Source of the DNA: Eleginops maclovinus
Taxonomy: Eukaryota; Chordata; Actinopteri; Perciformes; Eleginopidae
Length of the DNA stretch: 64,000 nt
Assembly (NCBI RefSeq): GCF_036324505.1
Contig: NC_086364.1
Coordinates: forward strand, 21,539,148 to 21,603,147
Direction: 5' to 3'
Positions within the stretch are counted from its first letter, which is position 1, and every line of letters starts with the position of its first letter. The notes below the pieces were generated by a model. It was not told the origin of the DNA and did no database searches. It was given only the letters and a program-made list of their open reading frames with translations. Both the position numbers and the translations under genes were made by a program. Of this stretch, positions 1-24,744 are shown piece by piece.

Positions 1-620
1 TGATGTTTACTCTGCAGAAATGTCGTTCCTGTACACTGATTGCCCTCTGTACGAGAACGCCCTACGTACTAGGATCGCCCTCCGTAGGTGGCGGAGAAGC
101 ATGTTTTTGATCGAGTCTGTCAGACGGAAACTACCATACCTAAAATCAAAAAGCTCATTTGTTGTACATGAATGTTTTTTCTACGGTGAGCGTTTATCTC
201 ATACGCGGATCGCCCTATGTTCGAGGATCGCCCATACGTACAAGAATCACTTTACGTACGATATCACGACGGAAACTACCATAACTAAAACAGAAAATCT
301 CATTTGTTATACATAGATGTTTTCCCAGTTAAACTCCCATCGCTGTACGTGGATCACCCTCCGCATGCAGATTGCCCTCCGTATGTGGAGGAGAAGCTTG
401 TTTTTGACCGTGTTTTTTAAATCATAACAAAGAAGGAAAAGCTAGTTTGTTGTACATAGGTGTCTTTCTCTATTGTGGGAGTTGAACTCTTATCTCCGTA
501 CACAAATTGCCCCCCGGACATACCGAGAAGCTTGTTTTTCCGATGGAAACTGCCATGACAAAACACAAAAAAATCTGTATGCGGATCGCCCTCCGTACAC
601 GGATCTTCCAATGTGTGAAA
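1..620. repeat. diverged tandem repeat, unit roughly 150-180 bp
   Basis: The blocks GGAGAAGC(A/T)TGTTTTTGA (near 92 and 389, and a variant near 525), ACGGAAACTACCATA (near 123 and 249), TTTGTTGTACAT (near 159 and 447) and GGATCGCCCTCCGTAC-like strings recur in the same order three to four times. The copies are strongly diverged. Confidence 0.6.
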
Positions 621-1344
621 AAACAATGGATAAAGGTGTCAAAAGTTGTGGAGATACTATCACAGAAACACTGAAAAGACTCTCTGCTCAGTGCAGAAAA
701 AGATGCTACGTGGACACAGGACCTACAGGTTGTTAGAGAGTGTGTCTTCCATGCATGCATATTCTTATTTGTTTTAATATATATATAATCCGAATTGTTC
801 AGGGGGAGTTGGGAGGGGCATGGCTGGTGATAGTAGGCAGGTGCCACTTTCTTACAAGGAGGCCACAGCAGGTGATACTGTAGAAGAGGCATTATGGTGT
901 TTTTCTGTCTCTTTTTATCTATATATCGTGAGGTCTGATGAGTTTTAAGACGAGAGCCCTGTAGATTCACGAACACTGTACACGGGAGCGTCTCCTCGAG
1001 CGTGGACGGAGTAGATGAAGGACGTTTGGGGGGGGGAAATCAGCGAGAGATGGTCGTCCTCTGAAGGCTCTGTCCGACTTTGCGATCCTGCAAACACTTC
1101 CTGTCTTTCGCAGGCACTTCAGAGGCTGAAGGGGGGGGCGGAATATGAGAGAGGAATGGCGGTAAAGGGACGAAAGAAAAGTGACAGACGGAGATAAAAG
1201 TGTGCTTTCTTCCTCGGTCCTAACACGGAGGCTGCAAAGGCTGGTGCTCGAGAGTCTCTTTGTCTCGTGTCGGGACCATCACACGGGTCTGTGAGGATGT
1301 CCTTCCTCACTTCATGTTCGTGTCTACATTTCCTTTCGCTCTCT
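1..1344 (-). other. probable tlcd4 3'UTR and downstream DNA
   Basis: No coding region is recognisable. Antisense to the + strand there is an ATTAAA-type hexamer at about 778-773 that could be a poly(A) signal, giving a 3'UTR near 570 nt; this is inference. Positions 1-620 hold a diverged repeat, listed separately. Confidence 0.35.
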
Positions 1345-14223
<12,879 letters not shown>

Positions 14224-14884
14224 CACTCACCTAAACACCCGACAGAGGGGGAGACGGGATGGGGAAGGGGAGGGAGAGGGGAGGCAGGAGAGGGTGATAC
14301 ACATGGACAGGTTCAATCGATGACTGTCAGTCATCCTGAGAAGCGGCGGCGGTAGTGGCGGTGAGAGGGTGAAGCTGGCACCCTGTGTGGTTCATCCAGT
14401 CCACAGAGAGAAAGAAGAGAGGGGGGGGGGAGAGACAGGAGGGGGGGAGAAAATGTCCAAGCCTGTCTAATGCAAGTGACATGAGAGCTTTAGACAAGCT
14501 TCTAGAGAGGGAAGATGAAACAGTAAAGGAAAAAAGAGGGGGAAATAAAGAGTTACTGGGTGCGTGGAACAGCATCTACACGTGGAATAAAAGGACTCCA
14601 TTTATATGCATATTTTGCAACGGGATTACCGCAGCGATTTGTTTGGGGCAAAAATCCCTGAGAAGAAAACAAAGGCTGAGCAAAAAGAAAAGAGGATTGT
14701 CCAGATGGCGCAATCAGTACAACTCGGGCTGTTTTGAGCCGGACTCCTTTCTAGGTTTAAAATCATCTGTACATAGTGGTGACGGAATTGATAGCATTGT
14801 TAGCACGTGCAATTCCCTCGCCTCAAAGTTTAGTGATCGGGTTTGTGATTAAAAAAGCCTTAAAATAAGATCTTCGGGTAAACA

Positions 14885-15140
14885 CAAACATTAGCCACCT
14901 TTAGCTTAGCGGATGGGACGTCACGTGACCTTGATGTAGTTCCTTTATAGCCTAACGTTAGCCTTTTACTTCTGGAGATAGCATTTACGCTTTTAAAATC
15001 ATGCAGTTGTGTTAAAATCTGGAGATTATTCTGCTGCTTTTTTGCCACCAAGCTCATTTTCTGCAACATAAAAAAAAGCCAATGGTAAAATCCCATTGTC
15101 TTTATTCATGTGATGCTAACGTCCGAGTCTGACTGCAAAA
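14885..15140 (+). mobile_element. family A fragment with one unit and an intact CACGTG
   Basis: Positions 14889-14965 hold one 72-bp unit, here with GTCACGTGACC (14921-14931) where most copies have GTCATGTGACC. It is followed by CCTAACGTTAGCC and the AAGCCAATGGTAAAATCCC right end. Both termini are missing. Confidence 0.7.
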
Positions 15141-15764
15141 ACACGTCATAACTGCATCACTCCACGTGCATTTTGGTCCCTTTTCTTATCGATGACATGC
15201 TAATTTATCCCGCAGATTATCAGTATTATGTTCGATAACAAACAGGCCCTGTATGTGGAGGACGAGGAAGGAGCTGACCTTTAAAACACACGGCTATGCA
15301 CAGAAGGAGATCTGTTTACTCTCACTCAGGTCAACAAACTAAAGGCCTGTGTTTCAGATCCTAGGCAATCAGGAAACAAGGCTCGGTTAAATGACAAACG
15401 GGGGGGAAATTAAACCTTGAAACCACATTCCAATCATGGTAGACTCTGACTGTAGTCTTTTAGGTGTTCCCAAGCAGGAGACGAAACAAAGTTCAGACTG
15501 TTCAGGGTTTTTTTTTCTGGGTAGCCCTAAACTAATCAGACTACCCATGGAAATGTAGCTTCAGATCTAAGATAGAGAAATTAAAGAGCCAGTAAAGTAG
15601 CCTGAGACATTTCCGACTGAGGAATAGAAACAGCCTGACTTTGCCACCAGTTTGTTCCTCATTTCCATTTATTGTTTAGGTCGGCAGACATAACTCATCA
15701 GGTTGTGTTTTGTAGCGTGCAACATTTCACCTACTTACAGCAATTGTCGTCAGCATTATGGTTT

Positions 15765-16020
15765 TCTAATACCTCCCATCGCTGACCTCCAGCCTTAGAT
15801 CCCGTACCAGCCGGCTCAGAAACACAGCTTCTTCCACAACACCATAACCCTCCTGAACTCTCACACTCATTTATTACATCTGTATTTATCTATACATTCC
15901 TAAACCCTGCATCTTATATTTGTCCTGTAAATTAATTTAAAACAAATGCGCTTTTTTTTTACTATTTGCACTTCCTGGTTGGATGCAAACTGCATTTCTT
16001 TGTACTCAATAAAGACAATA
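15765..16020 (+). mobile_element. LINE 3'-end relic (L2/Rex1-like)
   Basis: The string ACCAGCCGGCTCAGAAACA, then CAGCTTCTTCC and CCTCCTGAACTCTCACACTC, is a decayed form of the RTSRLRNSFFP..VTLLN coding end common in fish LINEs. It is followed by the usual 3' end GCACTTCCTGGTTGGATGC and CAATAAAGACAATA (to about 16020). Confidence 0.6.
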
Positions 16021-17134
16021 CATTTGAATTATCAGCTAAAATTAATGTAATTACTTGTTATTAATTAGAATAAAATGAGAGACAAGATTACAAAGTTGAC
16101 ACTGAAGGAAATACGAATAACGTGCATCCTCCTCCTGAAACTCCCACTTGATCTTAAGGACCATAAATCTGTTGCGACACACCGTGCACACGTTGTTCCG
16201 GACTCTGGCCTCAGAGACGTACCGACTCTCAGATTAAAAAGGAAATGACCCAAGCCATTTAAAACCACTTATTCCAGGACGGAATTAGGATTGAGCAAGC
16301 ACAGTAGAGATTACCCACCAACCCCCCCCCCCCTCCCCCAGACACAAAGGTAGGAACCCTCTTAATACAACGCAGTGAAGGCGCTCTCTCTTTGCAAAGA
16401 CACCCCCGTCATTCAGCCTCTGGAAAGGCACATGACACTTCAGGCATGCAGCCTCAATACGTTCTATTTTTACACTTAAAAATGTCCAAAGTCATGCATG
16501 CATACTGTTCTGTCAGACACAGGGAAACAAAGCAACCCCCCCCAAGACACAGTACCACGAAACCAAACCCGTCCATGGAAAATAATGCCAGGACATTACA
16601 GCTTTGCAACCAGAGGCAAACTTTGGAGCAACGTTCCAGAGTTCAGAGAAATCCTCAGCATTTCACTCAAATAGATCTACTGGATTCAAAGTCTTACTAA
16701 AAGTATGCATTGGCTTTAACGTCTATTTAAAACTAAATTATAGGAGTAATGAGCAATTTCAGAATCATATTTAATGACTGGATGTGATTAATGTGTTCAT
16801 CTCTATCTTTAACGACTTCCTCACAAACAGGTTTTTCTATACTGATGCTGGATATCCTAAACTATAATTATAGCTTAATATATTCATTTATATATTTAAT
16901 TGGCTTATAATTTGTTCTTTCAAGTGTACTGGAGTACAAAGCACAACCTTAGCCTCCAAAATGTACTGGAGTAGAAGTATAAAATAACAGAAATATGAAA
17001 GTACTCTGGTTAAGTCTGTCCAAAGTGTACTTGGAACAGTACTTCATAACATCCCAACACTGTGATTCCCACTGCATTTTCCAAATACACTTCTGATTTT
17101 CTGCTAGATTATGAACCATACAGGTCTGCTTTCT

Positions 17135-17270
17135 GTCCCCAGAGTCAAAACTAAACATTGAGAGCAGCATTCAGTTATAATGCTCCAAATATCTGGAACA
17201 AACTCAGAGAAAAGTGCAACTCTCAACTCTTTGAAATCAAGCTTTTACGTTATTAGCCGCTGCGTCTTTA
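17135..17270 (+). mobile_element. LINE ORF2 end relic (L2-like)
   Basis: It shares GCATTCAGTTATAATGCTCC and ATCTGGAACAAACTC with the copy at 60180-60310. This corresponds to the FSYYAPxLWNxLPE...SRLKTFLF end of L2-like reverse transcriptases. It is short and diverged. Confidence 0.65.
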
Positions 17271-17584
17271 TAAATGTAATAATCATTTGAGTCTTACACG
17301 GCACTGTATTGTATTTCATATCAGTCTTATTCTATTTGAGCTTGTTTCATTGGGATTACCTTAGCTTTTATAATGACTGTTTTGAAATGCACATCAATAA
17401 CGCGTCTTCATGCTGCTGTATTTTTTGTTAAATTGTCCTGATACAAACTCGCCTTGCCTTCAGAAAACTCAGAATCAACATAAACATGGATCACAAAAGA
17501 TGGGATGCCTGACAACTTCCTAATACAGGTTTCCCACCAATCAAAGCATCTGCAAGACAGGCGACTCCTTCTCAATTATCTGTT

Positions 17585-17760
17585 TCAATTCTCAAACCTC
17601 ACCGGGGAACCCGAGGCAGTCCTCCTCCTCTTTTTGTCCCCAGCAGCAGCAGCTATGCTCATTCCCTGGGCCACGTTGATCATATGCAGCGTGTCCCTGA
17701 ATAATTCATGGGCATTCTTCACCTGGCAGGCTGCTTCACACTGCCCCATGGGGAGAGACA
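17585..17760 (-). other. exon-like conserved-looking open segment
   Basis: On the minus strand an AG acceptor-like GGGGCAG is followed by 46 open codons with strongly coding-like base use (CEAACQVKNAHELFRDTL, then HMINVAQGMSIAAAAG, then DKKRRRTASGSP) and a GTGAGG donor-like site at about 17600. I do not recognise the peptide. It may be an alternative exon of a minus-strand transcript or a chance frame. Confidence 0.3.
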
Positions 17761-18109
17761 GCACACACACACACACACTCAGCCTCCTCACTGCGGCTGA
17801 CAGCCCGGACAGGAGAGCTGCTCCGCCGTCCACGTTTGACCTTGTTCCGTCGGACTATATCCTGCTGCTGTCAGCACACCGTGACCCCCGTGACATATCG
17901 ACCAAACATAAATAAAAAGTGGTTCAATTTCCCTCTCTGTTCTTCTGGAAATCTAAACCGGCCCTCGGTCTGTACTGTACTGCATTGCTACACCACACCG
18001 GTGGGTGGGATTTGCTTCAAGGCACAAATCTTGTCCTGCCTGATATCCAGAGTATCTGCAGGCAGGCAGGATGGGTCATGACATGAATACTGATAATTAA
18101 GTGCTGGTT

Positions 18110-19320
18110 ATTTCCCTTTTATTGGACAGAGATGCTAGCAGGTTAGCATGCAGATTCTCTGATAGTAAAGAGTGAAGTAAGAGTGAAATGCAATGAAAAG
18201 CAGCAGAAAATACTACCATAACTGGGGGGGTTCGCCCAATTAATAGGACATAGACATTCACAGTTAGCATGCAGACACAAGAGTATTGTGCACATTATAG
18301 CAAAGTGGCAACTAGCATGTGAAATGCAAAGTAGAAGCAGCAGAAATTGACTTTTTATGCTATTTATAAAAAGCAGATTATCGCACAGAGGGAGATGCTA
18401 GCAGGTTAGCACATATATTCAGCATCTTGTGCACCTTATAGCAAAGTACCAACTAACATAAGTGCCCAATTAATCAGACAGATTTGTTAGCAGTTAGCCT
18501 GAAACTCAAGAGTGTTTTTGCACCTTGTAGCTTAGTGAAATACAAAGGTTGGATAATGGCTTTAAACTAATGCATGACTGGTGATTTTCCTTTTAGCATA
18601 CAGACCCAGGAGAATTGTGCACCTGATAGCACAGCAGATTTGGAATATTTGAAGCTAATGCACCAGCACTTAAAGTGGCTTTTTGTAAGGTAATGTACTT
18701 GCTGTTCTGAGTTGGCATCTTCATGTCTGATTGCACCTACAGTAAGTCGCCTTGGGTGAATGCAATGCAATGTGAAGGAGTAGCAGTAGTTGGCTAACTA
18801 GCAGGTTAGCATATAAACTCAGCACCTTATAGCAAAGTAGCAACTGAGATTATTGGCCAATTAATCAGATATAAATGTTTGCAGGTTAGCATGCAAACCC
18901 AAGAGTATTATGCACCTTATAGCAAATGAAATCAAAGGTTGGGTCATGACTTTACTGTTTGGTTTATTTTAAGCTAATGCACCAGCACTTACATTTTTTT
19001 TGTAACGTATGCACTTGCAGATTTCTAGCTGAGTCTGAATCTACACGTCTGACTGCACCTACTGTAAGTCGCTTTGGGTACATGTAATGTGATAGCATGT
19101 AATGTGAGGGAGTAGCAGTCATTGGCTGATGATAATTGCCCTTTGGTCGGACAGACTCAAGAGTATGGTGCACCTTATAGCACAGCAGAGTTTGGTTCAT
19201 TTGAAGCTAATGCACCAGACCTTAAAATGGCTTATTGAAAGGGATGTACTTGCAGGTTTCTTGCTGTTGTTATCTTTATGGCTGATTGCACAAATTTTAG
19301 CAGTAGCAGTAATTGGCTAC
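18110..19320 (+). repeat. diverged tandem array, unit about 300 bp
   Basis: Recurring blocks in fixed order: GCAGGTTAGCATGCA, CAAGAGTATTGTGCACCTTA, TAGCAAAGT, AAGCTAATGCACCAGCACTT, GCACCTACAGTAAGTCGC and GGAGTAGCAGTAGTTGGC. At least four units can be followed, spaced 250-330 bp. It lies in the probable first intron of tlcd4. Confidence 0.75.
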
Positions 19321-19663
19321 CCCTCCTTGATAAATCCATTATGCTTTGCAGTAAAGGTGGCAACCCAGTGAAGCGCCGCAGGGGTAATGTTAAAGGGACT
19401 GATGACTCAAATACAGGCCACGTTCTCAAAAAGAGCCACCCAGCTTTAAAATACTGATATATATTTAGCAAAAAGGAGCCTAAATAAGGCTATACGCAGC
19501 CCCCTTTTATCGCACCTTGTTCCTAAAGCTACGTATGCTGTTGTTGACGAAGCCCAAGACCCGTACGGTAAAGAAAAATGTCGTAAAAAAGAACAATGTA
19601 AAATAAACACAACAAAGATGATATTTGAAGAGATGGAAAGCATTGAAAGGGGAGCTGTGTTAC

Positions 19664-19800
19664 CTGCTATCCGTCGCATAGGTCTGTGTAGGCGGATAAA
19701 GCTCCCGTTTAGCCTCCGTCTTCTCCACTTTCTTTACGTTAGCTAGCAAGTCGGCTAAAGTGATACAGCCCGCTCGCGACCCCCGGAAAGAACAGAGAGA
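19664..19800 (-). other. tlcd4: probable non-coding first exon of tlcd4 (5' end uncertain)
   Basis: On the minus strand a donor (AGCAG|GTAACA) lies at 19664/19663, below a GC-rich stretch. The start-codon exon needs an upstream 5'UTR exon, because its acceptor is 7 nt from the ATG. This is the best candidate on the same strand. Joined to the coding exon it would give a 7-codon upstream ORF. The transcription start is not visible. Confidence 0.45.
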
Positions 19801-19990
19801 AAAAGCCTCGCGCACAACGCCGGGTTCCAAACACCATTACACCCGGAAGTAAATAAGCGTTTTCATCAGCTGTATTTCTTTCACTCCCATGTGTTTCTCA
19901 GTCCGAGAGAAAAGTTTTTAACTGGTTTTATTTTGGCGTTCACAGTACAAGAACCAACCGGTGACGTCGATACGTTGCCACCCCTTGTGC
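19740..19990 (-). promoter_or_regulatory. candidate tlcd4 promoter region
   Basis: There is a local rise in CpG (CTCGCGCACAACGCCGGG near 19808) with an ETS-type site CCGGAAGT at 19843-19850 and a CRE-like GTGACGTCGAT near 19962. No TATA box is convincing. It lies directly upstream of the proposed first exon on the minus strand. Confidence 0.4.
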
Positions 19991-22385
19991 ACACGCCCCC
20001 CCCTCCCTTACCCCCAAGAGACAGGCTACACCCACAATGAACAAAGACCGTAATGTAATATTTATGACTTTATTTAACACATTAATAAACAGTACTGTAA
20101 ATACACCAGAGTGAGTCCTGAGGCTGTTCTTGCCCATATGTCTGGACGGATCAGATATTTAAAGGAACAATAATAAAACTAATATTAGGATTAAAATATG
20201 CATGTATATGTATATAGTTTTTTCCTATTTTTTGTTTATTTAACTACTTTATTATTATTTTTTAATTATATAAATATTTATTTTATTTCACTCATTTCTG
20301 AAACTTTTAGATTTGGAGCAAAAATAGTGTGAATTTCATAATGCATGACCATATACACATATATACTTAATTGTATTTGTTTTAAAAGTCTTGATTTATT
20401 AATGTCATTTGTACTTCTTTATTTTTTATATCATTACCATATAGAAAACTGCATATTGATTTAAGGATTACGATGGCATGTTCGTTTGTTTTGTTTTCAC
20501 CTACTGCCTGCAAAGAACTATGCTTCGAGTAGTTTAAGTATATATATATATACTAACAAAGTCAATAAATAAACAAACAGGTTTTTATCAAAATTAAGTA
20601 AAATGATAAGCAATTAAAAATATATATATTCAAAGACGAGTAAATAAATAATTCAAAAAGTTTAGCGGTCCAAAAACCTTTTGGTACAGCCAATCATGAA
20701 CATTGAAGCACAACACTTCAGAATACATACGAAGGAAAATAAGTTCTTTAGTATTAATGTCACTAACAAGCAGAGGTAGTGAAAGAAATGTGGGTTTGGA
20801 TATACTTGTCTGACGAGCTGCTGCGAGCATGTACTTCTGAGGTATTTAACACGTGAGCCTCTCTGGCTGTGCAAGCAGGATGTGCGTGTGTTTGTACAGT
20901 AACGTTAGATGGCTCTGCATTATCACTGTTTAAGGTCAAGGTGACTTTCACATAGATAGTGGTTGTTTGTCCTTTGGCTATGCTTTTAGTTTTTAAAAAT
21001 GTAACTTCACGTTATCTGTTGTTTTTGCATTGTTAGATACTGCTAAGCAATTTTGAACCTTCATGTATATTATGTAACGGTAACATATTAACCCAGGCTA
21101 ATCTCATCTTTCTGAAGCATAATGAGCATTTTGTTGTTTGAGGTGACAAAGTTAGCTAGCAACTAATCCAAACCACCTTATGCTGTGCGATATTGCTGCA
21201 TTATTGTCATCATGAGCATAATTAGATCATCTGTGGTGTTTAAAGCATGTATGATAGTTGGTCAAATATCAGCCTTTGTGTACAAACCAAGAGTGGCTTC
21301 CATTTAGCTTTTGTTTTTGGTTACTGCATTGAGTCATGTCAAAGTAAAAGCTCTGAAAAATCCACCTTCTGTACGGTTATATATTCAACATCTATGTGTA
21401 GGTTTTTATTGAAAGGTACTGTAAGTGGAAACGACTAGATCTCAAATGCAAAGGAGATCTAGGAAGGAGGAGTAAAGTTTGCCTTGTCTTGGTAAAAACT
21501 AGGGGCTCTACTTTTTGTAACACTCATCGTTTATTACGCGCAACTTATAAACCTTCAGCTCTACATGGCAAACCTTATTGGTTGGTCTTTTATTTGCAGT
21601 GGGAAAACAAACAAAAAACCTTGATCCCCAAAAATGCACACCTTTCGTATTTGTTTTAAATAGCCTAATCATGATTCAAACTAAAGTTCCCAAAAATATG
21701 TATTAAAGTGTGAATAAACAGCAAAATAATGGGTAATTTCCTATCCAAGTACAGTGGTATATTCCTTTAAATAGCAGTAAAACCAAGATGTATATCAGTG
21801 TGGGAGATATTATCTATTGTTTTGGCTTTAAAAAGGAAGATTAGGATGCAATGTATAGCCTATCCCAGAGCACGGAAACACCTTCCACTTTTGATTGTAT
21901 TAACCCCATGAGAGAAGAAGTGAACTCATGCGTGACCTTTACACGGATGGTACTGCACCAACATGCTTGACAGCCTTTTGATAAGTCGTTTTTATTTTAG
22001 GAGGGGACGGTTGTTCTTTGTCAATGGATCTGTTGAGTCAAGGTTGTCTGTCTGGTTCCACTACACGTTCTCAAACCGGGAAGCAAGGACACTCTTTCCC
22101 TGATGTGAATTTACAGGTTTGAATAGAAATAGAAATCTGTAGTGATTTTCTTCACACTGTGTTTGGTAGGTAGCCTTGGGCTCACATTATGTGTCATCAA
22201 GAGCTCAGAAGAGTCCTTTGTGCAAGGTGAAAACAAACACAATGACTTCCTTTTGATAGTAACAAAGATATTGGTTTTTATTGAATTTCAAATGAATCAC
22301 TGTGTTTGGGTTCATTGTGACAAAGAACTGGATCGTACCCTCTATTAAAGTGAGTCAGAAACAAGCGAGACAGTGAGGCAGATTT
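19990..22385. other. AT-rich intergenic DNA
   Basis: Several TATATA runs (20539, 20621) and no coding exon signature on either strand. Confidence 0.5.
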
Positions 22386-22387
22386 AG

Positions 22388-22760
22388 TAGAGTGGTGCAG
22401 GAATGAATCCTAATACACAAAAAGGAGCCAGAATTTTCAGACGTTTTTTGTTGAAGTTATAAAGTAAGAAGCCTGAAATTCGCCTTTAGCTGAGTGGTGG
22501 CTAAGTGAAGTCATGTGACCAGAAAGGGGTTCCTTTGTAGCCTAGCATTCGTTTTTTGCTACTCTACATTAACCCCTCAAAAATCCCAAAAGTGGTGTTA
22601 ATATGTGGAGAATAACCTGCTGAACAAAACGTGGAAGTATCATATATGTGCGTTTGAAACAATCCAATGGTAAAATCCCATTGCCTTTTTGTGAGAACCA
22701 GGAAGATGCCAGATTGTATATGAAGCATGCAATGCAGGAGACATTCAAGGCAGTGCGGCT
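22388..22760 (+). mobile_element. family A fragment
   Basis: It has the left end AGAGTGGTGCAGGAATGAAT at 22390, a diverged unit (CGCCTTTAGCTGAGTGGTGG ... AGTCATGTGACC) and the right-hand CAATGGTAAAATCCCATTGCC at about 22668. The right terminus is not clear. Confidence 0.65.
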
Positions 22761-22984
22761 CGATAACAACCACAAAGCCCATTATAATTAGATCGTGAAA
22801 TAAAATCCAAGACAATTTAGAGAAGAGAATCCAAATTCAATGTGAAATTTCAAAGCTGAGAAGTAAAATGGGCCTGGTGATTGACTCACTGAGTGTGTGG
22901 GAAAGCAAACAGAAATGTGTAACTGGTGTTTATGTTTGATAGAAAGAGTGTGTGTCGACAGGATGAATCTAATCCTTTCTCTAA

Positions 22985-23100
22985 CAACGAAGAGCCTCGC
23001 AGATTTACTAAACATCAGCTGCTAATTAGAGCAGATCAGATGCCAATCACTGGAGCGTCATGGTGAAATTAAGATGACAGGAGTAAGCATGCAAGCAGGG
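22985..23100. promoter_or_regulatory. candidate conserved non-coding element
   Basis: Unique sequence with CAGCTGCTAATTAGAGCAG and GAAATTAAGATGACAGG. Confidence 0.25.
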
Positions 23101-23459
23101 GTTGATGTGATGTTACATGATGTGCATCAACATGTAAAGTCTCTGGAGTCTGTTCAGCACAAACGTTGTTAAAATAGCCCTTTAAAATGCATGTTAAAGG
23201 AATCATTTGACACTTGTGACGTACAGCTTCACCTCACAATGAGCAAAGAGAAGATCTCCTGTCATCTGGAGGCAGATTGACACTTGGCATTGGAAACAAA
23301 TCTCAATATTTCAAACTGTCTTACATTTATAACAGACATTTCTATCCCTGTGTCTCAAAAGCGATGCAGATATTCACAGTTGTTGCCTGAAATTGGCGCA
23401 CAAATAGAAAAGAAATGGATAGAAATAGGACTTTGGCTAAATTGCAATATGGACTAGTG

Positions 23460-23780
23460 CAATAGTGAAATGGCAGGAAGCAGAATATCTGTGCTTTTTA
23501 AGGCTCATATTAGCAGTTTGTGCCTCAACTGGTACATGTCCAGAGCCCAGTCTGCTCTACATAGAAACATATTTGTTTGGTAAAAATAATCAGAGCGATT
23601 TTGTGACTCATTTCACACTTGCAATATCAGTCAAAATAATCCCAATTAGTGATTTTTTTCAAATTGTCAGCCCTAAGAAGGACAACTAAGTCTTTACTGT
23701 AGTTAAATATGCAGGTACACGATCACAAAAACAGAAAGTCTCTCTATGAAGTAAACACATAGCATAACAGGGCCCCTTTA
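23460..23780 (-). repeat. diverged family B fragment
   Basis: It contains CCAGAGCCCAGTCTGCTCTA (about 23540) and the terminus CAGGGCCCCTTTAAAGG (23768). Strongly diverged. Confidence 0.4.
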
Positions 23781-24599
23781 AAGGCTAACTATGTGAAGTA
23801 TAGTGGATGTTTAGAGGTATCCTAGCCTACACATTGAATTCTACAGATTAAACAACACATGTTGTTTGGTTCAGATTTGCTTAAAAGATGAATTGTAATT
23901 ATATTTATATATTTTGAAATGATAATGAGAATAATGAGGCATTAATGATCAATCCCTCCCAAAATTGTCAATCACCTTGCCCTCTCAACATCAGTAAAAA
24001 TCACAATTGTTTATTTCTTCCAAATCGTGCAGGCCTAATGGGATTTTAAATTCCTCCCTGCAATTTAATATGTAGCTAAACAATTACACAAACACACAAA
24101 AAGAAAATAGAAAGTCTCCCGATGGAAATCTCCGAGGAGTTCTGGAAAGCTTTCGTTACCCGACTGATTCAATTACCTCGGTCAGACTCACTAAGCAAAT
24201 CCTTAATTTACATTTTCTAGCATGCAGATTCCATGTCCCCGATGACTTCCTGTAATTAACCTGTAATGATGATAATGAGCACAACAACGACACAGTTTAT
24301 TATATTAGGAGAGTAATTTAATACAGTGGGCTTCTTAATCTCCCTCTGCAGTCCAGAGGGCAGCCACAGCAGCAGGTTAGTGAAGAAAAACCTGAGATCC
24401 TGCAGAGTGTTTGGGCCGCTGCCATCGCCGTGGGTTCGTGGGAGCATAAAGTCTGTGTGAAGTTTTTCAACCTTGAGGGCATTTCCTGGAAGGAGAAAGG
24501 TGGTTGGCTCCTAGCCCAGGACTAAGAAGTGATTGGTTTACGGCAGCCCTGCAGTGGATCACCATATGCTGAGCAGAGTGGTACACAAACTGCATATTC

Positions 24600-24740
24600 A
24601 GTAATGAAGTACATTTACTCAGCTGTACTGCACTTCAGTAGAATTATGAAGCACTTGAGGCTAAATGATGCTATTACTCCACTACATTTTGGATGCCAAT
24701 ATAGTACTTTTTACTCCACTAATGTTATTTAAAAGTTATT
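24600..24740 (-). repeat. fragment of the minisatellite-bearing element
   Basis: AAGTACATTTACTCAGCTGT and TTACTCCACTACATTTTGG are typical of the edge of the repeat seen at 27075-28450, here without the amplified array. Confidence 0.5.
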
Positions 24741-24744
24741 TTAT

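Noticed and set aside
24256..24447. Possible exon (DLRFFFTNLLLWLPSGLQRE) on the minus strand
   Set aside because: No matching neighbouring exons, no recognised family, and the frame runs into AT-rich DNA.
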